Of a stretch of DNA of 64,000 bases, positions 23,795-34,145 are shown one piece after another (the first letter of the stretch is position 1; every line of letters starts with the position of its first letter). A model generated the notes under the pieces. The model made no database searches. It saw only the letters and a program-made list of their open reading frames with translations, and was not told the origin of the DNA. Made by a program: the position numbers and the translations under genes. This DNA comes from Aquanectria penicillioides (Eukaryota > Ascomycota > Sordariomycetes > Hypocreales > Nectriaceae), in the NCBI GenBank assembly GCA_003415625.1, contig PYIU01000007.1:372001-436000 (forward strand), in the 5' to 3' direction.

Positions 23795-25079
23795 TGCAAC
23801 GGGTTGAGCCTGAAAGAAAAAAGAATGATCAAAAGTCAAAAGGCAATGCGAGTTGGTTAAGCATGACGGAGGGTGAGAGCACAGGAGTTGTTGGTGATAT
23901 ATATGTAGATGGTCAACACCCAAAATGTGCCTTTTCTACCCAGGGCAGAATTCGTCACCAACGCACCCGGCCGCACTTGGCCTGATGTTGCGAGTCTACT
24001 CTATGCAGGCTAAGTTTAGGCGCAGTCATGTAACACTGGCAAGTTCAAGTGGCGCTGAATGCCGTCCTGACAGTGACTTTCGCCAGCCACGTAGGTATGT
24101 CGCCGACGAGGATGCCGACCATTCGGGTTCTTTCGTATTTATCGGACCAAATCGTTTCCGCACCTACATCCGGGTCTAAGCTCCAGTACTGTACATGTAT
24201 GTACATCACTGCTAAGACAACCTGCCGGAGGTGGCTGATGTCTAGGGCTGTCTTGGTTGTATTGGCTGAAGTTGCGGGGTGCGCACCCGCTCGCGTCGTG
24301 ACTGAATGCGATGAATACGATCGAGGATGCTACTTGCTCTCGGCCCCCACTTCAGTGCTGCCTATGAGGCAAACGGCACTGACATTAAAAAAGAAAACCC
24401 GGCCAGCGAATAAGAAGCCGAAGTTGAAAATCCTGCAGATGCATCTTGAGAAACATACTGTACATCTGGCTGAGCCAAGGCTGAGCTTGATTACCCCGAC
24501 AAGCCCAACGTGCCGTGCCGGTGGTGTCTTACATCAATGGGCGCTATGCAGGCAAGGGATGCAGCTAAAGCGGGACGAATGTGGGTGTGTGTAGCGAGCG
24601 CCTATGTACGTACATTACAAGACTCATTCATCGCCCTTGACGAATCCACTTACCCACCGAGCTGAAGGCTGGATGCTACGTCGGAATGCCCTCACCTTGC
24701 GCTGAGCAAGCTTGCTCCCATATCAAGGCCTTCTATATCCATGCCTCTAACGGCTAAACACGACCAACCTATCAACAAACAGTTCCTGGACAGTGCCGCA
24801 GGTACGGTTTTGACAACTGTCCCACCGCACGCACTAAGCCCAATTAGGCCGCTTCCCGGGACATAATGCCAAATCCACCGTTTCCCCGACATCGGGCTAG
24901 CCCAATTAGGCCGCGCATTAAACAACCCCTAATTATCGCGCTCTGGTTTTTCAACGCCTCACGCGACGGCCTCATTCTCGTCGTTTTTTGCGCCCTAATC
25001 CGTATCGCCACAAGATGCGGACTGTCACTCCTTTCATGTCTCACTAAACTGTCTTTAAGTCACGTCACTCTTTTCCAGA
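23795..25079. other. divergent intergenic region
   Basis: About 1.3 kb between two secreted-protein genes transcribed away from each other, so it should carry both promoters. A 181-codon frame at 24049-24594 has no recognisable domain and unconvincing composition. A short motif, CCCAATTAGGCCGC, occurs twice, near 24839 and 24901. Confidence 0.45.
23897..23904 (-). promoter_or_regulatory. TATA-like element of the FAD oxidase gene
   Basis: An ATATATAT tract about 105 bases upstream of the start codon at 23794, in the usual range for a fungal TATA box. The call rests on position and composition only. Confidence 0.4.
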
Positions 25080-25940
25080 ATGCGGCGCAGCGCTCCGCTG
25101 GTCCCGCTGCTCGTCTCCCTGGCCGCCACCGCCGTGGGAGCCGACAGCGGCACCGTTTGGGCTACGCCCCACGACAGCTACTCATCTTCAATCGGGGTGC
25201 TGGGCTGTAAAGTTGATGTATGTGCTCTATGATGACCGTGTATCTTGTAATATCCGCTAAACAACAGCCAGGTAAACCGCATTGCGTACTGGCCCAGCTC
25301 CGTTGACTGCACCAATGTCTGCATCTCACTCAGCTATCAAGACCGCTCCGTCTACCTCCTGCGCGTGGATCAGTCTCAGGGTGCTTATGACATCAGCTAT
25401 GATGCCTGGAACTATCTCTACACCGGCTACTCGGCCACCAAGAAGCCCACATCTGGAGGCACCGTCGAGATGACCTACAAGTCCGTCGACGCATCCAAAT
25501 GCAAGGATCTCATCACGACAAAGGACGGCAAGTTCCCTCTCAGTGCCTCCAACAGCATGAACTTTCTCGCCAGTTGTCTGGACCAAAATGACAGCTGGGT
25601 GGGCGAAAACTACGCCCTCTATAACATCGTTGACTCCATCTGCACTCTTGGTTATGATGAGGTCTGCGACTTGGACTGGCCAAGCGCAAACCAGGCTAAT
25701 TGCTCTCACACCCTCGGTCTGCAAGTAGCCTTGAACGATGAACCCGTTTACAACATCCAATACCCCACTGGCAAGAAAGTATTGGCAACAAACGGATCCG
25801 TCGTCATCAACACCACTGCCCCAACTACCAGTGACGACTCAGACAGCCAAGGATCTGTATTAGCTCATCCTTCCACCTTCAGCCTGATCTCACTGCTGCT
25901 GATTTCGTCGTTCTTTTGTATCGGTATGCCATGGATTTGA
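25080..25940 (+). CDS. secreted, GPI-type conserved fungal protein of unknown function
   Basis: A 268-residue protein. Exon 1 is 25080-25217 and exon 2 is 25272-25940, joined in phase 0; the intron acceptor is CCAG immediately before GTAAACCGC, because the nearer CAG gives a stop. Residues 1-21 form a signal peptide. The conserved core begins GCKVDVNRIAYWPSSVDCTN, followed by VYLLRVDQSQGAYDISYDAWNYL and NSMNFLASCLD; this arrangement occurs in many ascomycete proteins annotated only as hypothetical. Several Cys residues suggest disulfides. A low-complexity polar linker (NTTAPTTSDDSDSQG) and a C-terminal hydrophobic stretch (LISLLLISSFFCIGMPWI) fit a GPI anchor signal. I recognise the family pattern but know no function. 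Confidence 0.82.
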
Positions 25941-26382
25941 GTTGTAAAAAAAGAAAACATATTAGGCTCATGGAAGCAACGGGTTTATGATGAGGCAGGG
26001 ATCCGGCAACATACAATCTCGAAAACTCAGCAGGCTTGAGGTGTACACAGGGCATGGTTTGGCTGGCCACGGAGTTCAAATGCTTGGGAGTTGGATGGTT
26101 GGTGCAGTCTTGATACCCATTTTTCTCCTTCTTGTGAGCCTCAGGCGAGGCTTCTCTTATTAATATTCTATACGCTCTCTGGATTTTACATAGTTTACCA
26201 ACTAGTATTACGCGTCAAAGTCACTTTGTGGATGTCACAGGCACACACAGAATGATTATGAATACCGTACATAATTTGACCTTTCAATTTTGATGAGTAC
26301 CCAACGGGTCCGTGAAAGGAAAAAAAACGAGAAAGCTTCGGTCCTCACACGGAATTCCTAAAATATTGCTCGACTGCATCAC
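25941..26382. other. convergent 3' spacer
   Basis: About 440 bases between the ends of two convergent genes, AT-rich, with no gene seen. It presumably holds both 3' untranslated regions. Confidence 0.5.
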
Positions 26383-26670
26383 TCAACTTTTCTTGAGGTG
26401 CAAAGTATCCTTGATTTTGTCCAATGTTGACCCCTTTTGCTCTGGCTTGCTGGGTTGGCTCGGAGGTGCGCCACCGAGACCGCCCTTCTGGGCTGGTCCA
26501 GGATCCTCCTCAGTCATGGCATCGGCGCCGTGGAGCTGTTCAACTATTGTTAGAGCCACCTGCCTTTGTGATTCATTGACGACAACATGACTCACTTTTT
26601 GCTCTGCAACCTCGGCGTCATGGATGAGGTCGTGACCTTGAATGACTGCTTGGTCTGTGTAGCCGCTCAT
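26383..26670 (-). CDS. small conserved hydrophilic protein, unknown function
   Basis: A 75-residue protein. Read on minus, exons are 26670-26596 and 26535-26383; the 60-nt intron (GTGAGT...ACAG) is a multiple of three with no stop, so the unspliced frame is also open. The spliced product joins DAEVAEQK to LHGADAMTEEDPGPAQKGGLGG, which reads like a conserved core of small fungal proteins, followed by a Pro/Ser/Lys-rich tail ending DKIKDTLHLKKS. No membrane segment or signal peptide is present, and most of the chain looks disordered. The start at 26670 (MSGYTDQ) was preferred; an in-frame ATG at 26727 would add 19 residues. No function is assigned. Confidence 0.65.
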   Translation of the reverse strand: MSGYTDQAVIQGHDLIHDAEVAEQKVSHVVVNESQRQVALTIVEQLHGADAMTEEDPGPAQKGGLGGAPPSQPSKPEQKGSTLDKIKDTLHLKKS

Positions 26671-27878
26671 GTTGGTAGCACGGGATATTAGTCCTGGTGA
26701 TAAATCTTCGAAGATGGTATTTGGCAACTTTCAAAATCAATTCAAATAGCAGAAACCTCTATATTTTATCGGGGTCCAGATGGAGCGGGGTAGCTCCCTG
26801 ATATACTCGTGATCAGTAGTCGACACTGCAACATGTGTCGTCATTTTTCTATGATCCCATGTTAGTGATGTTGACCACACGTCATTGCTTGATGATCTGC
26901 CGAGTTCAATTGGAGATGCTCACCAACCATTGCGACGAGCCATTCGCCACAGTGCAATGTGGCGTCAGCAGTACAATTTCTTCGCGCGATTCCTAGTGAT
27001 GTGCGCTGAATACAGTTCTATCAATACTGTGGCTGGTATGACACCCCAAACTCAAATATGCATCTCCAGGTCGCATGGATGTTGACTGCTACTGAAGCTT
27101 CCAACAATGGGGCTTCAGTTCTGACTGTTCATTTGTTGCTTGTAAAGCTACTGTGACATCGCCCATACTGCGATCACATCATGTAACCAATCTCCTAACT
27201 TGCAGTAACACCGGTGAATTTTTTTAGTAGCCTCGCAGATAATTCGACTACATTTTGTCACGCGACTTCCGGTTACTGTTAGTGTTTGATTTCCTGTCCG
27301 TGAAATGAGGAGATCTACGTACCGTACCAATATGTCGGGCTGCGTGAGTTCCGCCAAAATCGCTGATTCTACCGCATTGGAACAAGCCGGGAGTTTTACC
27401 CGAAAGCTTCAGACATTCTTCTAGTTCTAGATCTAGTGAAGTCCATTCCCAAGCTTAGAAAGAATTTTCTCTGAGGAAAAAAATTCCTATGAGGTGATAT
27501 ATAAGTTCTTTACAGCCCTTTTGGGTGGCTCGTTAAGGATCAAGCGATTAGCTAGTGGGATTACTTAGTTGGCAGCAGCATGGCGTAGTAGTTTACTTAA
27601 TATTCGATACGTAGATCGATACTTTTCTTCGTTTATTCGATATTAGTTGTAATTAAAAACCCATCGCGATGCAATGTTCGTGTTGTGTTGCCTAAACGTT
27701 TCTTCATTCGATTTCCTCCTCCAGTCCTCCTTTAATATTACCATCCTTCTCAAGTGAACAAAAGTAGCGGCAACGATTTTGATAAATGAATATCTTTTTG
27801 GTAAACAATAGTTGGGGCAAAACTCCAATTAAAGCTAGCTTAAACATAGAGGGCGCCTACGGCAAATCAATAGATGTG
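26671..27878. other. gene-free, AT-rich spacer
   Basis: About 1.2 kb without a supportable gene. Base composition turns AT-rich from about 27400 onward, leading into the pseudogene that follows. Short frames here do not resemble known families. Confidence 0.5.
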
Positions 27879-28720
27879 ATGAATTCTTCTCAGTTCACCG
27901 CACTAGTCATTGTCGCGATCTCATCCTATTGGCTTCTCACTCGGCGAGCCCCAGATCAAAGAAACATGGATAGGAGATAAAGCATTTCGTGTTCGCAGTC
28001 TGTCACTTCCCTAAAGCGAAGATCGCCTGCAATCTAGCCTAGCAGATGATGCATTCTCTGCTCTGATTGTTAAGTCCCTCACCGAAGAGATCCAAGGCAA
28101 TTCAGAACTGCTACAATGACATTCCAAAATGTCCCTTCTAGTCTCCGAGCGCTTGGAAACAACCAAACCTAGCCGATTTCACTGCAGAAGAAAAAGGAGA
28201 CATCCACGGATGGCCAGATTTTAGCACTTGATCATGGTTTCCTTAGCATCACTACCCTCTATAAACCGACCTCGGATCATCCTAAAGTAGAGTGAGTAGA
28301 CTCATCAAAAGAGGCGGCCAGTATTGACCGTAGCAGTGTCATTGCAATATCCGGCCTTGGTGGCCACGCTTTCGGATCATATAAAGAGAGATTTAGGGAT
28401 CACATGTGGCTAAGAGACTCTCTTCTACGTGATATCACCAATGAGTACACCATCGATCCTATGGTGCGGGTGATGACCTACGGTTCCGACTCCAGCGTTG
28501 CGCAGAGCAACAGTGTCCAAAACTAGCAAGATCTTGCGAGAGCATTTCATAGTAGCTTTTTGTTACTAGCCAGTACGACAATTAAACCCATTATTCTGGT
28601 GGCACAGAGTTTGAGTAGGCTTATTGTCAAGGAGGTTTGTTGTCACAGTATTTTCTATCCCCATGACTCTAACACAACCAGTCTTTGTAGGGCTTTGATG
28701 ATTAAAGAGTTTGAGCGGTA
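27879..28720 (+). pseudogene. decayed SesB/LipA-like alpha/beta hydrolase domain
   Basis: A relic of the N-terminal esterase-like domain found in fungal SesB/LipA proteins and NB-ARC/NACHT-type NOD-like receptors. The recognisable pieces in order are MNSSQFTALVIVAISSYWLLTRRAP, WIGDKAFRVRSLSLP, DRLQSSLADDAF, TMTFQNVPSSL, ALDHGFLSITTLYKP, VIAISGLGGHAFGSYKER, DHMWLRDSLLRDIT, VMTYGSDSSVAQSNSVQN and IILVAQSLSRLIVKE. In-frame stops lie at 28012-28014, 28170-28172, 28293-28295 and 28524-28526, with frame changes near 27967 and 28120. The nucleophile elbow, normally GHSLGG, is degraded to AQSLSR. No NACHT, NB-ARC or repeat domain follows, so the gene is also truncated. The 3' limit is approximate. 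Several changes (for example TGG to stop) fit C-to-T decay, possibly RIP. Confidence 0.8.
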
Positions 28721-29630
28721 CCAAAATCATTGAAAGATATTCCAACGACGTTTTATTCCGCAACAAGATTGCTTTCTTTCTTCAATAGTGAATTGTTTTC
28801 GGCATTGTCGTCTTCTAGGAGGGACCCATGCGCGCTGTTGTTCGAGGCTATTGGATCATGACACCTGTGGTCTGTGCGGGAAAGCCGAGCCCGGATAACC
28901 GGCACGCGGCTCACTAGGACTAGGCAAACAATTGACTTCAGCTAGAGACCGTGATTCTAGTTCGCCTTAACCGCCTATCGGCGCCGATTAGCAGACTTTC
29001 TTCGTTACAGCTGTTGAATTCCAACTGACTCGCTGTTGACAAGACAAGTTTGGCGCGTATTTCTGGGAAGAAATCAGGCAATCATGAGGTTTAGCGACTG
29101 AGACTCGCAGAGAGTTCTGTTAGTTGACGGGGCACCCAAAATCAGTGTCAATTGAGCCGCATTTTCGCGTAGGTTCTTATCGAATTCGACCTGTATCAAT
29201 TGGCCCTAGTTTCGAGCGCAGAAAAGTGCTTTTGATCCAAGCCAAGCCACGCTCACGCATTCCAAGAATCCGCCAAGCCGAGGCTGCGCTCGTAAAAGGT
29301 GCCGTATAGCCGCCGGTTGGTCCACACCAAGCCTTTAGGGCTGATCCAGTCTGTCCATTTGTTGCTCTTGGCCAAGTGGAGATGCTTACGTGGAGGATTC
29401 GATCAGCCTTTCTTTCAAGATGGACAAACTCTCTCTTCTCAACGACAAGCGACGTCCGGCCAGGCTGCGCTGCGTCAACATCGCCAGCATCCTCACAGAC
29501 CAAACGTTTGTGTGTGCCCCTCCGTCAGCCAACCGGGGTGTGCTCCGTAGTGGTGTGGACTGGGCTGGAAACCCCGCATTTGGCGCCAATTTGTCGATAA
29601 CGATACTAGCTCGCCGTGTGTGTTGTTGGT
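28721..29630. other. gene-free spacer and TMEM16 gene promoter
   Basis: About 0.9 kb. Small overlapping frames occur at 29124-29600 but none is conserved or has a splice link to the gene downstream. The segment likely contains the promoter and leader of the scramblase gene. Confidence 0.45.
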
Positions 29631-31992
29631 ATGGAGCACACAATATCAAGGCTGCAGGTCGATCAGACCACGTACAACGACAAGTATGTCGTGTTGTATG
29701 ATTTTGCCGATGCGGGTATGTATCCATTTTCTGCTATTTCTTCTGTCCTTTTTGGACTTTTGTGGTGATTGTTGCTGAACAACTTGCAGACCATGATGTT
29801 GCCATTGAAGAGTTTCAAACCCTCCTAGACGACCTGGATTCGGCAGGTCTCGACATCGAAGTCAGACCCGGCTATGATCAATCGCTCTTGGTTTTTGTCA
29901 AGGCCCCCCGTGAGCTTCTCGGCCGCGCAGTCCACAAGTCGCGGTATGTTGGCAATGAAATCCACCGCTTGGTTCAAGCCCAAAACTAAGCCACTGCAGA
30001 ATCAAAGATTGGCTATACGGCATCACACCCAACCACCCTGGTGGAGACAAGGATACCGTGTCCAAGGGAGCTTTCGAAGCTGAAGACATCTTATCAGTCT
30101 ACCATCTAGTTCATTGGCCCAAGGAGCTCGGTGGTGCAGGTATCACGCCAGGATCTGGAAAGTGGGAAAATGTCAAGTCCATCTTTCCACTGCACAATCC
30201 AACAGTCAACCAATCTCTTCTCCGACAGCTAAGCAAGAGAATCTTTCTAAGAGAAGAGGATCTTGACTCCATTCGCGACTTGTTCGGCGCCAAGGTGAGA
30301 ACGGGCCGACCCATTCCAACTCCATTACTCATATTCACTCCATCAGGTCGCATTCTACTTCGCCTTCATCCAAAGCTATCTCCTGTTTCTGTCTGTCCCT
30401 GCCGTCACAGGTGTCGTCGCCTGGCTCTGGCTACCTCAGTACTCCCTGTTTTATGGAATTCTAACCAGTGTGTGGTGTACAGTCTTTCTGGAGTACTGGA
30501 AGACCAGGGAAGTTGATCTCAGCCTGCACTGGGGAGTTCAGGGTGTCAATACCGTCAAAGTCAACAGGCCTCAGTTTAAATATGAGAAGGTTTATCTGGA
30601 CGAAAGTGGCCGTACCGTCCACTACTTTCCAAAGTGGAAACAGGTCACTCGTCAACTGTTACAGATTCCCTTCCTCGGCATCGCCATTGCAGCTCTGGGC
30701 ACCACCATTGTGTCCGTTTTCGCCATTGAAATTCTCATCTCGGAAACATATGCCGGCCCCTACAAATTCTACTTGGTGAGCATCAAGATGCCCTAGTTGT
30801 GCATGAGAACTAATTGTTAATCAATGTGAAGGAATACTTGCCTACTATTCTCTTAGCCGTATCGCTACCTTACATCACCTCATTCCTCGAAGACGCTGCT
30901 AGGTGGATGACCGAATTTGAGAATCATCGCACAGCGGACCGCCACGAGATGTCGCTCACCCAAAAGGTGTTTGTCCTCAACATGTGCACCAACTACCTCC
31001 CGATTTTCCTCACCGCCTTCATCTATGTTCCATTCGGCGATGACGTGGTCCCTAGACTCGAAGCCATTCTGACCAAAGTCTTAAACAGCTTTGGGCATTC
31101 ATCATTTACGCATGTGAAGTTCACGGTTGATTCGGGAAGACTTCGAAATGAAGTCATTGCTCTGACGGTCACAGGCCAGATTTCAAGCTTTTTTGAGGAA
31201 AACATCTTGCCTTTGGTGAAGCACAAGATGTCCGGATGGTACCGCGATTATCGTGAGGCCTACTCCAAAGAAACTACTCTCAGGTCAATCGTTCCCGATG
31301 ATCCTCACGAGGCAGAATTTTTGGCTAGATGCAGAAATGAGGCAACCTTAGCCGACTACAATGTTCAAGAAGACATTTCCGAGATCGTTCTCCAATTCGG
31401 GTACCTGGCGTTGTTTTCTCCAGTGTGGCCGATTATCCCCATCGGATTTCTCATCAACAACTGGATCGAGTTGCGGTCGGATTTTGTCAAGATCTGCATC
31501 GAGCATCAACGACCTGCCCCAGTTCGATCCGATGGCATCGGACCTTGGATCCACTCTCTTGATGCCCTGACATGGCTTGGCAGTATTTCCACCGCTGCAA
31601 TCGTGCATCTGTTCAGCAAGAACGCCTTTGGTAGCGACAGCTGGACAATGCTTCCAATCACAGTCTTTATTAGCGAACACGTTCTCCTTCTCCTCCGCGT
31701 CTTGGTGCGCTTCGTTTTGCAACATACCGGCTCCGAGAGAGTTCGAGAGGACCGAGCCCAGAGGTACGCGTATCGAGTGAAGCACCTGGAAGAGATGGAG
31801 GCGAACAAACGTGCTGGTCTTGGGCTCAGTGTTGCCGAGAGAGAGCGAAGGAAGTCGGTCCTTGTGACTGGAAACGACGCATTCTGGACGAAGCAAGTAG
31901 AAGATGGCTCTAGTCAAGCTTTTGGAGTCAATCTAATTAAGAAGGTGAAGAGAGTTGAGCATGACCGGAAGCACGATTCGAAGAGGGATTAA
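29631..31992 (+). CDS. TMEM16/anoctamin family protein (probable calcium-activated lipid scramblase)
   Basis: A 707-residue membrane protein related to fungal nhTMEM16/afTMEM16 and yeast Ist2. Exons are 29631-29715, 29790-29943, 30000-30294, 30347-30775 and 30832-31992, summing to exactly 708 codons. The start MEHTISRLQ is supported because splicing joins YVVLYDFADA to DHDVAIEEFQTLLDDL. Residues 1-178 form the cytosolic N-domain, and the ten-helix anoctamin region follows from VAFYFAFIQSYLLFL. Acidic residues D502/E505 (DISE) and E534/D538 (ELRSD) keep the 3- and 4-residue spacing of the TMEM16 calcium site, at almost the same positions as reported for nhTMEM16. FGYLALFSPVWP is a family hallmark. 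The C-terminus is short and basic, without the long membrane-tethering tail of Ist2. Expected role: calcium-dependent phospholipid scrambling at the ER or plasma membrane. Confidence 0.92.
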
Positions 31993-32847
31993 GCAAGCTT
32001 CAAAGGAGGCACCAGCGCAAACCCAAGTGCTACAAGGAAACTTATCTTCATTGCCTATTGCAGATGAACCGCTGTTGCGTTTAAGCGACACACATTTTTT
32101 CTTACGTACGGAGGGTGATCTCAAGGGTGGTGTCATGACGTTTTTAGAGGTTAGCAGGGTTGGGGCTCAGTGACGTCAAAATTTCCCGCAAGGACTCAAG
32201 TCAAGGGAGCTTTGGTATATAATGGATCATGGAAACTACTAGAATCAGGGTCAGAAGTAAAAAGATGAAGATTGAATGTTAAAGGCAAATCTTGAAACAA
32301 TTACCAATGTTCATGCAGAGTGTCGTTGCTAGTGAACAAGGCGATTTCGATCATCCGCATAGCCTTACCCTAAAGACCCTGAAGAACAAGAAAAATAAAT
32401 TGGGGGAGAGTGCCATGATATCAATAAGATATTAGCGAAAGCTGGAGCAGTCAGGCATGGGCATGGAGGACCCCTATGTTGAGACCCTGGACATTGCCCT
32501 AGGCGACGTCATATCTAGTTTAGCGAGTTTTTTCTCAGCTTATTGCTCATCTCCAACTCAGATTTCAGCTCCTAGTTGGCTGCTTTCGCTTGTCAGTTTT
32601 GCTCGCCAAAGTTGCCTTCCCGGGCCAGGCGAGGCTCGGCAGGGCAACCAGTGGCGGCCAGGAGCCCTGTTCAAGAGACATTGCCGACGATGGCCTTGGA
32701 AATCTCATTCTCGACCAAAACTTCGAAACGAAACTCGGGTCTCTCGGCAGGAGGCCAGTGCTGGCTTAGGCGAGAAGAACGGTGGTGCAACATTGCTGGT
32801 GCATCCGAAATAAGTCGATTATCTCAGCACGTAACCATCCATAAAGC

Positions 32848-32873
32848 TTTTTTTTTTTTCTTTTTTTTTTTTC
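32848..32873. repeat. poly-T tract
   Basis: A T run of about 26 bases broken by single C residues, in intergenic DNA. Confidence 0.9.
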
Positions 32874-33820
32874 TTTACCAACTATGTTAGGAACTCTTGT
32901 TGGGCTTTGAGTCATTGCGCGTGAAAATGTAAGCGCGGTGCTGATTGTCTGCAGTGAATTCAGGCCGTCTCAGCTAGAGTCGCGCCAGCGATTGATTTGT
33001 CGGCCGCTTCGTTCCGAGGTGTGCTGCAAGTTTAGTTTAGTTTATTCAAATGCCATGTTTAGCGATCTTCTGTCAGATTTCGTCTGATCCTGTTCACCGT
33101 TTCCAAGGGTCGGTTTCCATGGATGGTTTCCATGAATGGTGTTTGGCGCCTAGATCGGGAGATCCACCCACCTGTTACAACAACACCCATGCCAGACGAG
33201 TGCCCCCTGCAAAAGCCAAAATTCCACCAATCGCTTATATCAGCCTTGTCGCGGAAGCATCGTTGACGAGGTTATCGGGAGGAGGATGGGGAGGGGAAGG
33301 ACGGATGCATCGCGGAGGAGAGGAAGCCTTTCGCGACGCAATTGAAAGTCGAGCGTGGGTTGCGGATTGGCCTTGTTCCGCTTGCGAGCCGCAACAGCTC
33401 TTTGCTTCGTTTCTCCCTCTCGCGCAGAAACGATTGGCATCACTGCATGATTTGCGGGCAGATCCGTTTCCGTCTCGCCGTCTCTCCCAAGGGTCTGGCA
33501 CCCAAAATGGCCCGTAGCCCGAGCTCTGAGACGTCTTGCGTGCCCTCCTGGCAGGGTTGCAGGGAAGAGCCGCATGGCAGCAACAGGCTGGATTGCCGAA
33601 TTGCCAAATCTCAAACGCCGTGCTGGAGCTCCTCTTTTCGAATCCGCCAAGATATTGGCTCCCGTTGGGAAGAGGCCCCGCGATGGCCCCCAGGCGGTTA
33701 GAACAGTCCCTGTTTCAGACTCCGGCGTGATGGCGATGTGCGGCCGTCCCTTGGGACCAAGGGGAAATTTCCCAGCAATTGAGGCCCAGCGGCGACAGAG
33801 CCAAGATCGTCGTAGTCTAT

Positions 33821-33860
33821 GGGCATGGGCATTGGCATTGGCATTGGCATTGGCATGGGC
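33821..33860. repeat. (GGCATT)n microsatellite
   Basis: Imperfect 6-base repeats (GGGCAT, GGCATT) about 290 bases upstream of the AA9 start codon, lying in its presumed promoter. Confidence 0.85.
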
Positions 33861-34145
33861 GCGCAGCGTCTTGATGAGGCCATTAATAAAGGTCGGCCTC
33901 GTCCTCGCCTCTTGCCTGCTTCTGCTCTCTTCTTCTCATCCCATTCTCTTTGCTTCGAGGTTCAGTTCCTATTCGCTGCAGCTGTTGCTTGCGCCATTCA
34001 TTTCTTTGTCTCTAAGAGTCATTTCATTCTTTGCAGCCCTGGTGGTTAGCTATTCGACTTTCGTTCCTTACGATCCATTTTACGAATCCTTACCATCAAC
34101 TACCAACTTTTGAGAACCTTGTTCCGTAGTCTCTCTCAGTCCAAA

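Larger units (their letters stand above)
31993..34145. other. long intergenic region upstream of AA9 gene
   Basis: About 2.2 kb with no supportable gene. It contains a T-rich run at 32848-32873 and a GGCATT microsatellite at 33821-33860. Open frames at 33050-33700 overlap on both strands and look random. The 33900-34145 part is pyrimidine-rich, as in leaders of highly expressed fungal genes. Confidence 0.5.
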
